Part shown: one piece after another, positions 6,930 through 14,491 of the stretch
How the letters are laid out: every line of letters begins with the position of its first letter
How positions within the stretch are numbered: the stretch's first letter is position 1
Assembly (NCBI GenBank): GCA_016709995.1
Contig: JADJLQ010000001.1
Location: 3,314,580-3,378,579 of the forward strand
DNA from: Saprospiraceae bacterium
GTDB lineage: Bacteria; Bacteroidota; Bacteroidia; Chitinophagales; Saprospiraceae
DNA length: 64,000 nt
Reading direction: 5' to 3'
The notes under the pieces: model-generated
What the model was told of the DNA's origin: nothing
Database searches by the model: none
What the model saw: only the letters and a program-made list of their open reading frames with translations
Translations under genes and position numbers: made by a program

Positions 6930-9443
6930 ATGTCTAACAGGAATCTTGACTCTACCGTTATTACCGTGGCCGCTGAAGCAATAGATGTCATTAGCGAGGT
7001 ACGAAGAAAAGAAGTACTACTTGCAGCAGGAGCCTTACAAAACGCGATTTTCAACAGCGCTAACTTCTCGATTATCGCTACCGACGCGAATGGAGTTATT
7101 CAACTATTCAATGTCGGAGCCGAAATAATGCTCGGCTACACTGCCTCCGATGTGCTGAACAAAATCACTCCTGCTGAGATTTCTGATTCTCACGAAGTGA
7201 TCGCGCGCGCCCAGTCATTGAGCCTCGAACTAGCTACCCCGATAGCACCAGGTTTCGAGGCCTTGGTCTTTAAGGCTTCACGCGGAATTGAAGACATCTA
7301 TGAATTGACCTACATCCGCAAGGACAGCAGCCGTTTCCCAGCCGTTGTATCGGTCACCGCGCTGCGCGACGCTCAAAGCGACATCATAGGTTACTTATTG
7401 ATCGGTACCGATAACACGGCGCGCAAACAGGCAGAAGATGCACTGTTAAGAGCTGGGGCTTTGCAGAACGCGATTTTCAATAGTGCTAACTTCTCAAGTA
7501 TTGCCACCGATGCAAAAGGGGTCATTCAAATATTTAATGTCGGAGCTGAGCGTATGCTGGGCTATTCAGCTGCTGAAGTGTTAGATAAGATCACCCCGGC
7601 TGACATTTCCGATCCGCAGGAAGTAATCGCTCGTGCTAAGACTTTAAGCCTTGAGCTTGCAACCACCATTACTCCGGGTTTTGAGGCCCTGGTCTTCAAG
7701 GCCTCGCGTGGAATCGAAGACATCTACGAATTGACCTACATCCGCAAAGATGGCAGTCGCTTTCCGGCAGTCGTATCAGTGACTGCACTACGCGATGATC
7801 AGGACACCATCATCGGATATCTTCTGATAGGGACTGATAATACAGCGCGTAAGGAGGTCGAAGAAGAGCAGAAGAAGCTTGATCAGCGTCTGCGCGATCA
7901 GCAGTTCTACACCCGTTCTCTAATCGAATCCAATATAGACGCGTTGATGACCACTGACCCATACGGTATCATCACCGATGTAAACAAGCAGATGGAAGCG
8001 CTCACCGGCTGCACCCGCGACGAACTAATCGGTGCACCATTTAAGAACTACTTCACTGACCCGGAGCGGGCTGAGGCGGGTATTAAACTAGTGCTCAACG
8101 AAAAAAAGGTCACCAACTATGAGCTGACTGCCCGCGCCAGAAACGGAAATGAGACCGTGGTATCTTACAATGCAACGACCTTTTATAACCGGGACCGGAA
8201 ACTGCAGGGAGTATTCGCGGCGGCACGCGATGTCACTGAACTCAAACGCTTTGAAAGAACACTACAGGATAAGAATGTCGAACTGGAGATCGCTAAATTA
8301 GCGGCGGAGCAGGCTAACTTTGCGAAATCAGATTTCCTTTCCAACATGAGCCATGAGCTTCGCACTCCGCTCAGCGCCATCCTTGGATTCGCACAACTCA
8401 TGGAGTCTAGTACTCCTCCGCCTACTTCCACTCAAATGGGAAATGTTACCCAGATTCTTCAAGCGGGATGGCACCTTCTGAAACTGATCAACGAAATTCT
8501 AGATCTCGCAGTTATCGAGTCCGGAAAGGTGTCTCTGTCACCAGAACCGGTTTTGTTGTCTGAAGTCATGCTCGAATGCCAGGCCATGATCGAGCCACAG
8601 GCGCAACAAAGTAATATTCACATTTCCTTTCCACGATTCGAAATCCCTTGTTTTGTCCATGCTGACCGGACCCGGTTAAAGCAAGTTCTCATCAACCTGT
8701 TATCCAATGCTATAAAATACAACCGATCAGGGGGAATGGTGATGGTTACCTCCACACCGGGCACTTCTGGACGCATGTATATCAATATTGAAGACACAGG
8801 CCAGGGATTATCTGAAGAAAAACTGGCTCAGCTTTTCCAGCCGTTTAATCGCCTCGGACAAGAGGGTGGAAACAATCAAGGTACAGGTATCGGTCTTGTG
8901 GTAACCAAACGATTGGTCGAACTGATGGGTGGCTCGATTGGAGTGGAAAGCAAGGAAGGCACGGGAAGCAAGTTTTGGATTGAACTGGGCTCGGTGGAAG
9001 CGCCACAACATATCGTTGACCAGGCTGAGCACACCGTAGTTGACCAATCGGAAGTTGATTATGGCGCGACATTACACACCGTGCTATACATTGAGGATAA
9101 CCCGGCTAACTTAAAACTGGTGGAGCAACTCATAGCACGCCGCCCTGACATGCGTCTTCTAAGCGCCATAAACGGGAATCTGGGAATCGAGCTTGCATGT
9201 TCAAGCCAACCGGATGTGATCCTGATGGATATCAATTTACCAGGTATGAGCGGTATCGAAGCCCTGAAAATCTTGCGCGAAAACCCGGCTACAGCACACA
9301 TCCCCGTCATCGCCCTTACTGCAAGTGCTATGGAACGCGACATTGAAAAGGGCCTGCAGGCAGGTTTCTTTTTGTATCTCACCAAACCGATCAGGATCAA
9401 TGCATTTATGGATGCATTGAATTTGGCGCTTAATATTTCATGA
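6930..9443 (+). CDS. Hybrid histidine kinase: PAS-PAS-PAS-HisKA-HATPase-REC
   Basis: The 837-residue cytoplasmic sensor has no membrane segments. Two nearly identical PAS domains (residues about 33-170 and 175-312) are followed by a third, different PAS (about 325-440), a HisKA domain with the phospho-acceptor His475 in NMSHELRTP, an ATPase domain with NLLSNAIKYN, DTGQGLSEE and GTGIGLVVTKRL, and a C-terminal receiver domain with Asp767 in ILMDINLPG and the conserved Lys in LTKPIR. It most likely relays phosphate to the receiver-MBL protein encoded 89 bases downstream. Codon use (frequent GCG, CGC, CTG) and the strong Shine-Dalgarno site differ from neighbouring genes and suggest transfer, perhaps from a proteobacterium. 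The sensed signal is unknown. Confidence 0.93.
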   Translation: MSNRNLDSTVITVAAEAIDVISEVRRKEVLLAAGALQNAIFNSANFSIIATDANGVIQLFNVGAEIMLGYTASDVLNKITPAEISDSHEVIARAQSLSLELATPIAPGFEALVFKASRGIEDIYELTYIRKDSSRFPAVVSVTALRDAQSDIIGYLLIGTDNTARKQAEDALLRAGALQNAIFNSANFSSIATDAKGVIQIFNVGAERMLGYSAAEVLDKITPADISDPQEVIARAKTLSLELATTITPGFEALVFKASRGIEDIYELTYIRKDGSRFPAVVSVTALRDDQDTIIGYLLIGTDNTARKEVEEEQKKLDQRLRDQQFYTRSLIESNIDALMTTDPYGIITDVNKQMEALTGCTRDELIGAPFKNYFTDPERAEAGIKLVLNEKKVTNYELTARARNGNETVVSYNATTFYNRDRKLQGVFAAARDVTELKRFERTLQDKNVELEIAKLAAEQANFAKSDFLSNMSHELRTPLSAILGFAQLMESSTPPPTSTQMGNVTQILQAGWHLLKLINEILDLAVIESGKVSLSPEPVLLSEVMLECQAMIEPQAQQSNIHISFPRFEIPCFVHADRTRLKQVLINLLSNAIKYNRSGGMVMVTSTPGTSGRMYINIEDTGQGLSEEKLAQLFQPFNRLGQEGGNNQGTGIGLVVTKRLVELMGGSIGVESKEGTGSKFWIELGSVEAPQHIVDQAEHTVVDQSEVDYGATLHTVLYIEDNPANLKLVEQLIARRPDMRLLSAINGNLGIELACSSQPDVILMDINLPGMSGIEALKILRENPATAHIPVIALTASAMERDIEKGLQAGFFLYLTKPIRINAFMDALNLALNIS
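7026..7865 (+). repeat. Tandem duplication of a PAS-encoding segment
   Basis: Two copies of a segment of about 138 codons start at 7026 and 7452 (offset 142 codons). Both begin AGALQNAIFNSANFS and end in IIGYLLIGTDNTARK. The proteins are nearly identical, while many third codon positions differ, so the duplication is not recent and selection has kept the protein. Confidence 0.85.
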
Positions 9444-9532
9444 AATGACTTCGACAAACCAAATAAACCCAGGACGGTGCATCGTGCCTATTGTACTAGA
9501 TTTATCTTTTATCAACCCATAAGATTTAGTTT

Positions 9533-10765
9533 ATGACAAAAGTTCTACTGATTGACGATAATGCTGCGATTTTGACTTTCATGGCTGCACGGCTAAAATC
9601 AGAAAATGTCGAGACCTTGACTGCTGACAATGGAGCAGATGGATTGCGAATAGCAAGAGAACACTACCCAGATGTGGTGGTTCTGGACTTGATGATGCCT
9701 AAGATGCACGGCTACACCCTCATTCAAGAGATCCGCAATGATACCAACCTGAGCAAGGTCAAGATCCTTGTGATCTCTGCCAAAACGTATACAGCAGACT
9801 TAGAAAGAACTATTCGGCTCGGGGCAGATCGATATTTGAGCAAACCGTTCGACTTGCAGGTGTTCTGGAAAACTATCGCTGACCTTCTGGGAGAAACCAA
9901 ATTACCTTTTAACATTCGGTTCTGGGGAGTACGCGGGTCGATTGCAACGCCAGGACCAGACACAGTGAAATATGGTGGGAATACCGCCTGCACTGAAGTA
10001 CGATGCGGCGAACAATTGCTGATTCTGGATGCCGGAACAGGGATTCGCCAGCTGGGGCTTTCCCTACTCCATGAATTTAAGCAAAAACCGATCAATGGAC
10101 ACATCTTTGTAGGGCACACTCACTGGGATCATATTCAGGGATTCCCTTTTTTTGCACCAGCTTTCATCCAAGGAAATGAATTTACAATTTACAGCCTGCA
10201 CGGTGCGGAAAAACCACTCGAAAAAGTATTCAGGGGACTGATGGATAACGACTACTTTCCTGTCCCTTTGACCGAAATGAAGGCAAACCTGGAGTTTCGC
10301 GAATTGGAGTCAGCAGTGAACTTGGGAGAAATCCAGGTTTCTTATATGTTCCTGAACCATCCGGGTCTTGCAATAGGGTTCCGTATGTCGTTTGCGGGCC
10401 GATCTTTGGTTTATATTAGCGATCACGAGAATTATGGGCGTTTGTCGCCTGGTGGGGCAGGTCCGCATCCACTCGACCTGGAAATAGCCCGCTTTGCCGA
10501 GAATGCGGATTTGCTGATCTCTGAAGCGCAATATACTGAGGAGGAGTATGTAGAGAAAAAGGGATGGGGTCACAGCACTTTCCTCGATGCTTTGGAACGT
10601 GCAGCTGAAGCAAACGTAAAACGGTTGGCTATCATTCATCATGACCCTGATCATGACGACGCCTTCATGGATCAGATTTCTGAATTTTGCCAAAAAGTAA
10701 TTGCCAACAAGAATTATACATTTTCCTGCACTTTGGCACAAGAGGGCACTTCAATTGAACTGTGA
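9533..10765 (+). CDS. Response regulator with metallo-beta-lactamase-fold output domain
   Basis: The 410-residue protein begins with a receiver domain (residues 1-120: acidic pair Asp8-Asp9, phospho-acceptor Asp52 in VVLDLMMP, Lys in LSKPFD). An MBL-fold hydrolase follows (about 125-410) with NIRFWGVRGSIATPGP, GGNTACTEVRC, LILDAGTGIRQLG, the metal motif GHTHWDHIQGF, a further ligand region YISDHENYG and a late IIHHDPDHDD. This MBL subtype resembles PhnP-like cyclic-phosphate phosphodiesterases and RNase Z-like enzymes rather than antibiotic beta-lactamases. Phosphorylation probably controls the hydrolase, giving a two-component system that acts by hydrolysing a small molecule instead of binding DNA; the substrate is unknown. 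It follows the hybrid kinase by 89 bases on the same strand. Confidence 0.9.
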   Translation: MTKVLLIDDNAAILTFMAARLKSENVETLTADNGADGLRIAREHYPDVVVLDLMMPKMHGYTLIQEIRNDTNLSKVKILVISAKTYTADLERTIRLGADRYLSKPFDLQVFWKTIADLLGETKLPFNIRFWGVRGSIATPGPDTVKYGGNTACTEVRCGEQLLILDAGTGIRQLGLSLLHEFKQKPINGHIFVGHTHWDHIQGFPFFAPAFIQGNEFTIYSLHGAEKPLEKVFRGLMDNDYFPVPLTEMKANLEFRELESAVNLGEIQVSYMFLNHPGLAIGFRMSFAGRSLVYISDHENYGRLSPGGAGPHPLDLEIARFAENADLLISEAQYTEEEYVEKKGWGHSTFLDALERAAEANVKRLAIIHHDPDHDDAFMDQISEFCQKVIANKNYTFSCTLAQEGTSIEL

Positions 10766-11033
10766 ATGTAGGACTACTAATGACAGCCATTGAAACGATA
10801 TAAAGATTTTCCCAAAGTGACCGAATCTATTACTCTATGATTACAGTTTTCAAAATAGGCTACCATTCTGTAACCTTAAAACTGTCCTTGGAACACAGCC
10901 GCCCCCACCTTAGCTGAGATTCCCAGCCTATCGCAAATGTGCTGTTATACTTTCGTTTATCAATCTATTAATTCTTTAGAGCGTCCAATAGTTTTGCTAA
11001 TTAAATAACCACAGTACTGGTTAATCGACAACC

Positions 11034-11175
11034 CTTGACAATATCGCTGACGAAGCTTGTTTTTCAAAGTTTCATTTTATCCGGAAGTTGTTTTTTGAGA
11101 GCAGGTATAGATTAGCCGATACTTATTTTGAAGTGGGTTTGACAGCAGTACCTGATAGAAAAGCCTAAGAACTAG
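11034..11175 (+). pseudogene. Remnants of a second AraC gene and VOC gene (copy B)
   Basis: Bases 11034-11090 repeat the AraC gene segment starting near 3239 (encoding LDNIADEACFSKFH with few changes). After a deletion, 11091-11153 match the AraC segment around 3361-3425. After a second, larger deletion, 11156-11175 match the last 20 bases of the VOC gene (4047-4066) including a stop. No frame runs through. The order and orientation are the same as at 3149-4066, and the intact lipoprotein paralogue follows at once, just as its frameshifted twin follows copy A. Confidence 0.8.
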
Positions 11176-11186
11176 GTTTTCGGAAT

Positions 11187-11597
11187 TTAATTATCGATTT
11201 CGAGTGCATAGACCAGGTACCATTTGGTATCTATTAATTCAAATCTGCATTCGGAATTAAATCCTGAGTTTTCAATCCAGACTTTTTGAAAAAATGATTT
11301 GTCGGTCTTCTTGTATTCTACTTTGTATTGCGATTTGTCCACCTCATAGATCCGGCCTTTCATCAAGGTCCAATTAGTTTTGGTCCATTTATTTCCAACT
11401 CCGTCGTGCCCCTGAAGTGGAAATTTTAACCTGGACATCTGAAATGCTCCATCCTGATGGAATTTATCATAGAATCGGTCAAAGTCCTCTATGTTTTTTT
11501 TCGAATGCGCTGCCTTTGATTTGGCAGAACTGCAGCCGGATAGTACAACAAGTGTGAAGCATAAGGAGACTAAGGTTAATTTTTGGTACAGATACAT
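11187..11597 (-). CDS. Small lipoprotein (DUF4348-like), intact copy B
   Basis: From the ATG at 11597 the product is about 137 residues: a lipoprotein signal MYLYQKLTLVSLCFTLVVLSGC, a short charged linker, and a compact domain with DFDRFYDKFHQDGAFQMSRLKFPLQGH, KWTKTNWTLMKGRIY and a C-terminal CRFELIDTKWYLVYALEIDN. A TTG at 11606 is a less likely start. The domain resembles DUF4348, a family of Bacteroidota lipoproteins of unknown role; I hold that name loosely. It is the intact counterpart of the frameshifted gene at 4076-4491. It is likely exported and membrane anchored. Confidence 0.8.
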   Translation of the reverse strand: MYLYQKLTLVSLCFTLVVLSGCSSAKSKAAHSKKNIEDFDRFYDKFHQDGAFQMSRLKFPLQGHDGVGNKWTKTNWTLMKGRIYEVDKSQYKVEYKKTDKSFFQKVWIENSGFNSECRFELIDTKWYLVYALEIDN

Positions 11598-11700
11598 GAT
11601 ATTCAATTAAATACAATCCAAATCGGAAAAAGAAGATTTAGTAGCAACCACTAAATATAATCAATTCCCATGCTTATGCTTACGGTTTTTATAGTCGATA

Positions 11701-12006
11701 TCATTCACCTATTTTTAATACGACATTACCAGTTTTTTGACCCGAATCAACATATTTGTAGGCATCTACGATTTGGTCCAAATTAAAGAGCCTGTCGATG
11801 ATTGGTTTAAACACCCCTTTATCTACAAGTTTTTTTAAGAATAAAAAATCTGCTTTTGTAATCGTCGGGATTGGAAATAAAACTCTCCTACCGCTCCAAA
11901 TTGGGGTGATCAACGCAAAAAAAAATGTTTTCTGCATTTTTACCCAATTCAGTTGATATATCAGGCCGTGATTGGGCGGATATCCTTCTTCGTGATATTT
12001 TTTCAT
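11701..12006 (-). pseudogene. C-terminal fragment of a zinc-type alcohol dehydrogenase (MDR family)
   Basis: The last 70 residues (LITPIWSGRRVLFPIPTITKADFLFLKKLVDKGVF..PIIDRLFNLDQIVDAYKYVDSGQKTGNVVLKI) are the standard C terminus of medium-chain NAD(P)-dependent alcohol dehydrogenase or quinone oxidoreductase proteins, which normally have about 310-340 residues. The catalytic and most of the cofactor-binding parts are absent. The first 30 codons (MKKYHEEGYPPNHGLIYQLN) do not look like MDR sequence; the in-frame DNA continues open to 12060, reading DAIDVPERIDIQ, and faintly recalls DUF616-type glycosyltransferase ends. The segment is therefore probably a joint of two gene remnants and unlikely to be functional. 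Confidence 0.7.
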
Positions 12007-12381
12007 TTGAATGTCTATGCGTTCAGGTACATCAATTGCGTCTTGCTTACATACTTCAGCTTAGTCATAAATCCAATTCCTTTCATGATGTACACATACC
12101 ATCATATCATCCTTTTCATGGAACTGATTGGATACAAATTGATCCAGATCGCAATTAATCTGGATTTGACCTCCGATCGATATAGTCAGGTCATATCCTC
12201 TTAAATACTCATAGCATAATATCAAATGCCGCATAGCGAATTTTTTATTTTCAAGATTAAATTCGCAGGCAGATCACTGTGTATTTCTTATTTCCCAAAT
12301 GTCAGATGAAATGTTTGAATTATCAGCTATTTTAATTGACATTTAAATGTTTTTTATAAACTTGATTTATAATAAAAAATT
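12007..12381. other. Degenerate intergenic segment
   Basis: These 375 bases hold the upstream part of the fragment described at 11701-12006 (open frame to 12060 on the minus strand, then a TAA) and AT-rich sequence with no recognisable gene. Taken with the AraC/VOC remnants and the MITE-like element, 11030-12580 is a zone of gene decay. Confidence 0.5.
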
Positions 12382-12575
12382 ATTAAGGCTATCTCTAAAA
12401 ACCCATTCAAGTATTGAAACATAAAATTTATCAATTTTATTAAAAATGAAAATGAATTTATACTTCGTTGATTCTCAGTCACAGAGAAGCCCTGCTATGC
12501 TTCTTCGAATCGCCTCGTCTAAATTCATTTTGATTATTTTCAATTACTTTCAGGGTATTTAGAGATAGCCTTAAT
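12382..12575. mobile_element. MITE-like element with 23-bp terminal inverted repeats
   Basis: The left end 12382-12404 (beginning ATTAAGGCTATCTCTAAA) and the right end 12553-12575 (ending TTTAGAGATAGCCTTAAT) are inverted repeats of 23 bases with one mismatch. Inside lies a second perfect pair of 12 bases, 12449-12460 and 12520-12531 (AAAATGAATTTA and its complement). The 194-bp unit encodes no transposase, which fits a miniature inverted-repeat element moved in trans. The ends resemble those of IS5/IS1182-type elements, but I cannot place the family. A target duplication is unclear because the flanks are TTA/TAA-rich. Confidence 0.65.
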
Positions 12576-12597
12576 TCAATTTTTTACTTGTGCTTTA

Positions 12598-13557
12598 TCA
12601 GAAAACCAATATCTCTCCATTCCCCAATTCCGGACTCCCCCCACGATTGCCTACACCTCCAATGATATAGATTTTATTTTTTATTCTCACCGACCCAGTG
12701 CCATGCCGGCCTTGATGTAAGTCAGGTAGTTTAGTCCAGGTCAGCGTCCTGATATTTAAAGCTTCTGTGTCAGCGTGAGCAGGCACTTGCGTATCACTTT
12801 CGCCTCCGATGACGATGATCAGGCCTTTATAAGCAATGACATTGGCACCGGCGCGCAGGGTAGGGAGATTGGAGGAGGCAGGCAGTGTGCTCCAGGCGTG
12901 GGATTTAAAATCAAAAATGTCTACAGCGGCTTCTTTGATATTCAGGACATTGTTGGTTTTGGCAGTGGTGCGTCTGCCGCCGATCACGTAGAGTTTGTGT
13001 TTATATACCGTGACAGAGATATGGTCACGCGCATGAGGTGCATCCGCGAGGGATTGCCAGGTATTGGTTTTGGGACTGTATTCATCAAACCAGGTGACAT
13101 GACCATCCCAATGGCCATCTTGAATGCCACTGACGAGGTAGATTTTATTTTTATATACTGTGACACCAGCCGATCCCCGTACTCTGTCTTGGGGTAAAGC
13201 GGGGCCTTGTCTCCATTCATTTTTGTCAGGGTTGAAGATATAAGCATGATCGACAGGCAGTTCATGTGGATAGTTGCCGGTCAGCGCACCGAGAACCCAA
13301 ATCTCCTTTTTAAAAACTACTGCCTGGAAATGGTGCAATTCTATAGGTGGGCTCTGCATCGGAGTCCAGGTATTCGTCTTTAGATCGAGCGCATCTACAG
13401 GCCTGATTTTGCGACTCCCCAATAGGTAGATATGATTTTGAATGTGTGCGAGAGCACTTTCTCCCCGGGCAGTACAGGAGTTAATTGTAGTCAAAGGCTG
13501 CCAGGTTTGAGCGAAGCTCGGGATGGTGAGTAGAAGAAATAGTAGGATTCGAAACAT
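12598..13557 (-). CDS. Secreted kelch-repeat beta-propeller protein
   Basis: The 319-residue protein has a signal peptide (MFRILLFLLLTIPSFAQ) and about six kelch repeats across its whole length. They show the hallmark pattern of paired glycines and Tyr...Trp spacing: NKIYLVSGIQDGHWDG, HKLYVIGGRRTTA, GLIIVIGGESDTQV, NKIYIIGGVGNRGG. It should fold as a single six-bladed propeller outside the cytoplasm. Similar proteins bind sugars or act as sialate-type epimerases (NanM), but no catalytic residue is evident. It lies alone, about 110 bases from the Omp28-like gene on the same strand. Confidence 0.88.
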   Translation of the reverse strand: MFRILLFLLLTIPSFAQTWQPLTTINSCTARGESALAHIQNHIYLLGSRKIRPVDALDLKTNTWTPMQSPPIELHHFQAVVFKKEIWVLGALTGNYPHELPVDHAYIFNPDKNEWRQGPALPQDRVRGSAGVTVYKNKIYLVSGIQDGHWDGHVTWFDEYSPKTNTWQSLADAPHARDHISVTVYKHKLYVIGGRRTTAKTNNVLNIKEAAVDIFDFKSHAWSTLPASSNLPTLRAGANVIAYKGLIIVIGGESDTQVPAHADTEALNIRTLTWTKLPDLHQGRHGTGSVRIKNKIYIIGGVGNRGGSPELGNGEILVF

Positions 13558-13669
13558 GCTGTTATTATTGGAGAATCTAAGATAGAGCTAAATGGGGTTG
13601 AACAGGAATGTTTGTACAGGAATGTTTGAGGGGCTTTCGTTAGTGCTTAGAAAAAGATCTTGTTTTAAG

Positions 13670-14491
13670 TTACAGCTTCTTCTCTACCGTCTGGATCACT
13701 ACATTGTCTCCACCCATTTGATGGACAAAGGCGATGATGGACAATTGGTCGGGGTTCCAATCTGCCTGATAAGTGGTGGTGTAATTATATGTATTAGAAG
13801 CTCCGGAGACAATGGGTTGGATGGCATCTCCCTGGGTGCCGGTGACAAAGGATCTCATCACATGCCTGTGTATATAGTTGGTATCGACGCCGGTAGGAGT
13901 GAGTTGTGCATCTTTAATATTGTTTTCTGCCACTACCAGTGAAAGTCCGAGCGACTGAGCAGTCAAATCCTTCATACCCGAGATACTACATTGTATATTT
14001 ATAAGACGCTGAGCAGGCAGGTGTTGCAGCGTGAGTGACAGTTTGATGGTGGGGGTCTTTGATTTTTCCTCCACGACATATCCCGGCCAAAAGCTTCCTC
14101 CGACAAATATGGAAGATTGACCACCAAACACTTTCCGATTGATCATGGCGGAGGGATAGCCCTGAGGTTGATTAAATCGGGAGATGAGTTGTGCACCAAA
14201 AGTATTATCCAGAGTGAGTTTGTTTTCCTTATTGGTGGGTTGAGCAAAAAATCCTCCATGAATCGAAAGAACGATGAGCTGATCTCCATGGATCGTTTTG
14301 AGTTCTTCCAGGAGTTGTGCACCGGCCGGGCAGTTTTGACATCGTACACCTGTATACTCTTCGATCAATACATTTTGGGTGGTCTGATTAGTAGTAGGAT
14401 CAGAGCCTGTGGGCAATACCACCGGCACTTCGATGCAACTATACAGGCAGCATTGAAAGATAACAGCTATATAAAAAAGTCCATTTTGCAT
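13670..14491 (-). CDS. Omp28-like outer membrane lipoprotein with thioredoxin-type CxxC
   Basis: The 273-residue product begins with MQNGLFYIAVIFQCCLYSC, a lipoprotein-like signal. Next comes VLIEEYTGVRCQNCPAGAQLLEELK, the Omp28 signature in which a CQNC pair sits in a thioredoxin-like fold; the rest is strand-rich. Its ATG follows the TAA of the DUF6029 gene directly (TAAATG), so translation is coupled. With the TlpA-like gene transcribed in the opposite direction from 16233, this forms a cluster of envelope redox proteins seen in several Bacteroidota. A role in thiol handling at the outer membrane is inferred. Confidence 0.85.
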   Translation of the reverse strand: MQNGLFYIAVIFQCCLYSCIEVPVVLPTGSDPTTNQTTQNVLIEEYTGVRCQNCPAGAQLLEELKTIHGDQLIVLSIHGGFFAQPTNKENKLTLDNTFGAQLISRFNQPQGYPSAMINRKVFGGQSSIFVGGSFWPGYVVEEKSKTPTIKLSLTLQHLPAQRLINIQCSISGMKDLTAQSLGLSLVVAENNIKDAQLTPTGVDTNYIHRHVMRSFVTGTQGDAIQPIVSGASNTYNYTTTYQADWNPDQLSIIAFVHQMGGDNVVIQTVEKKL

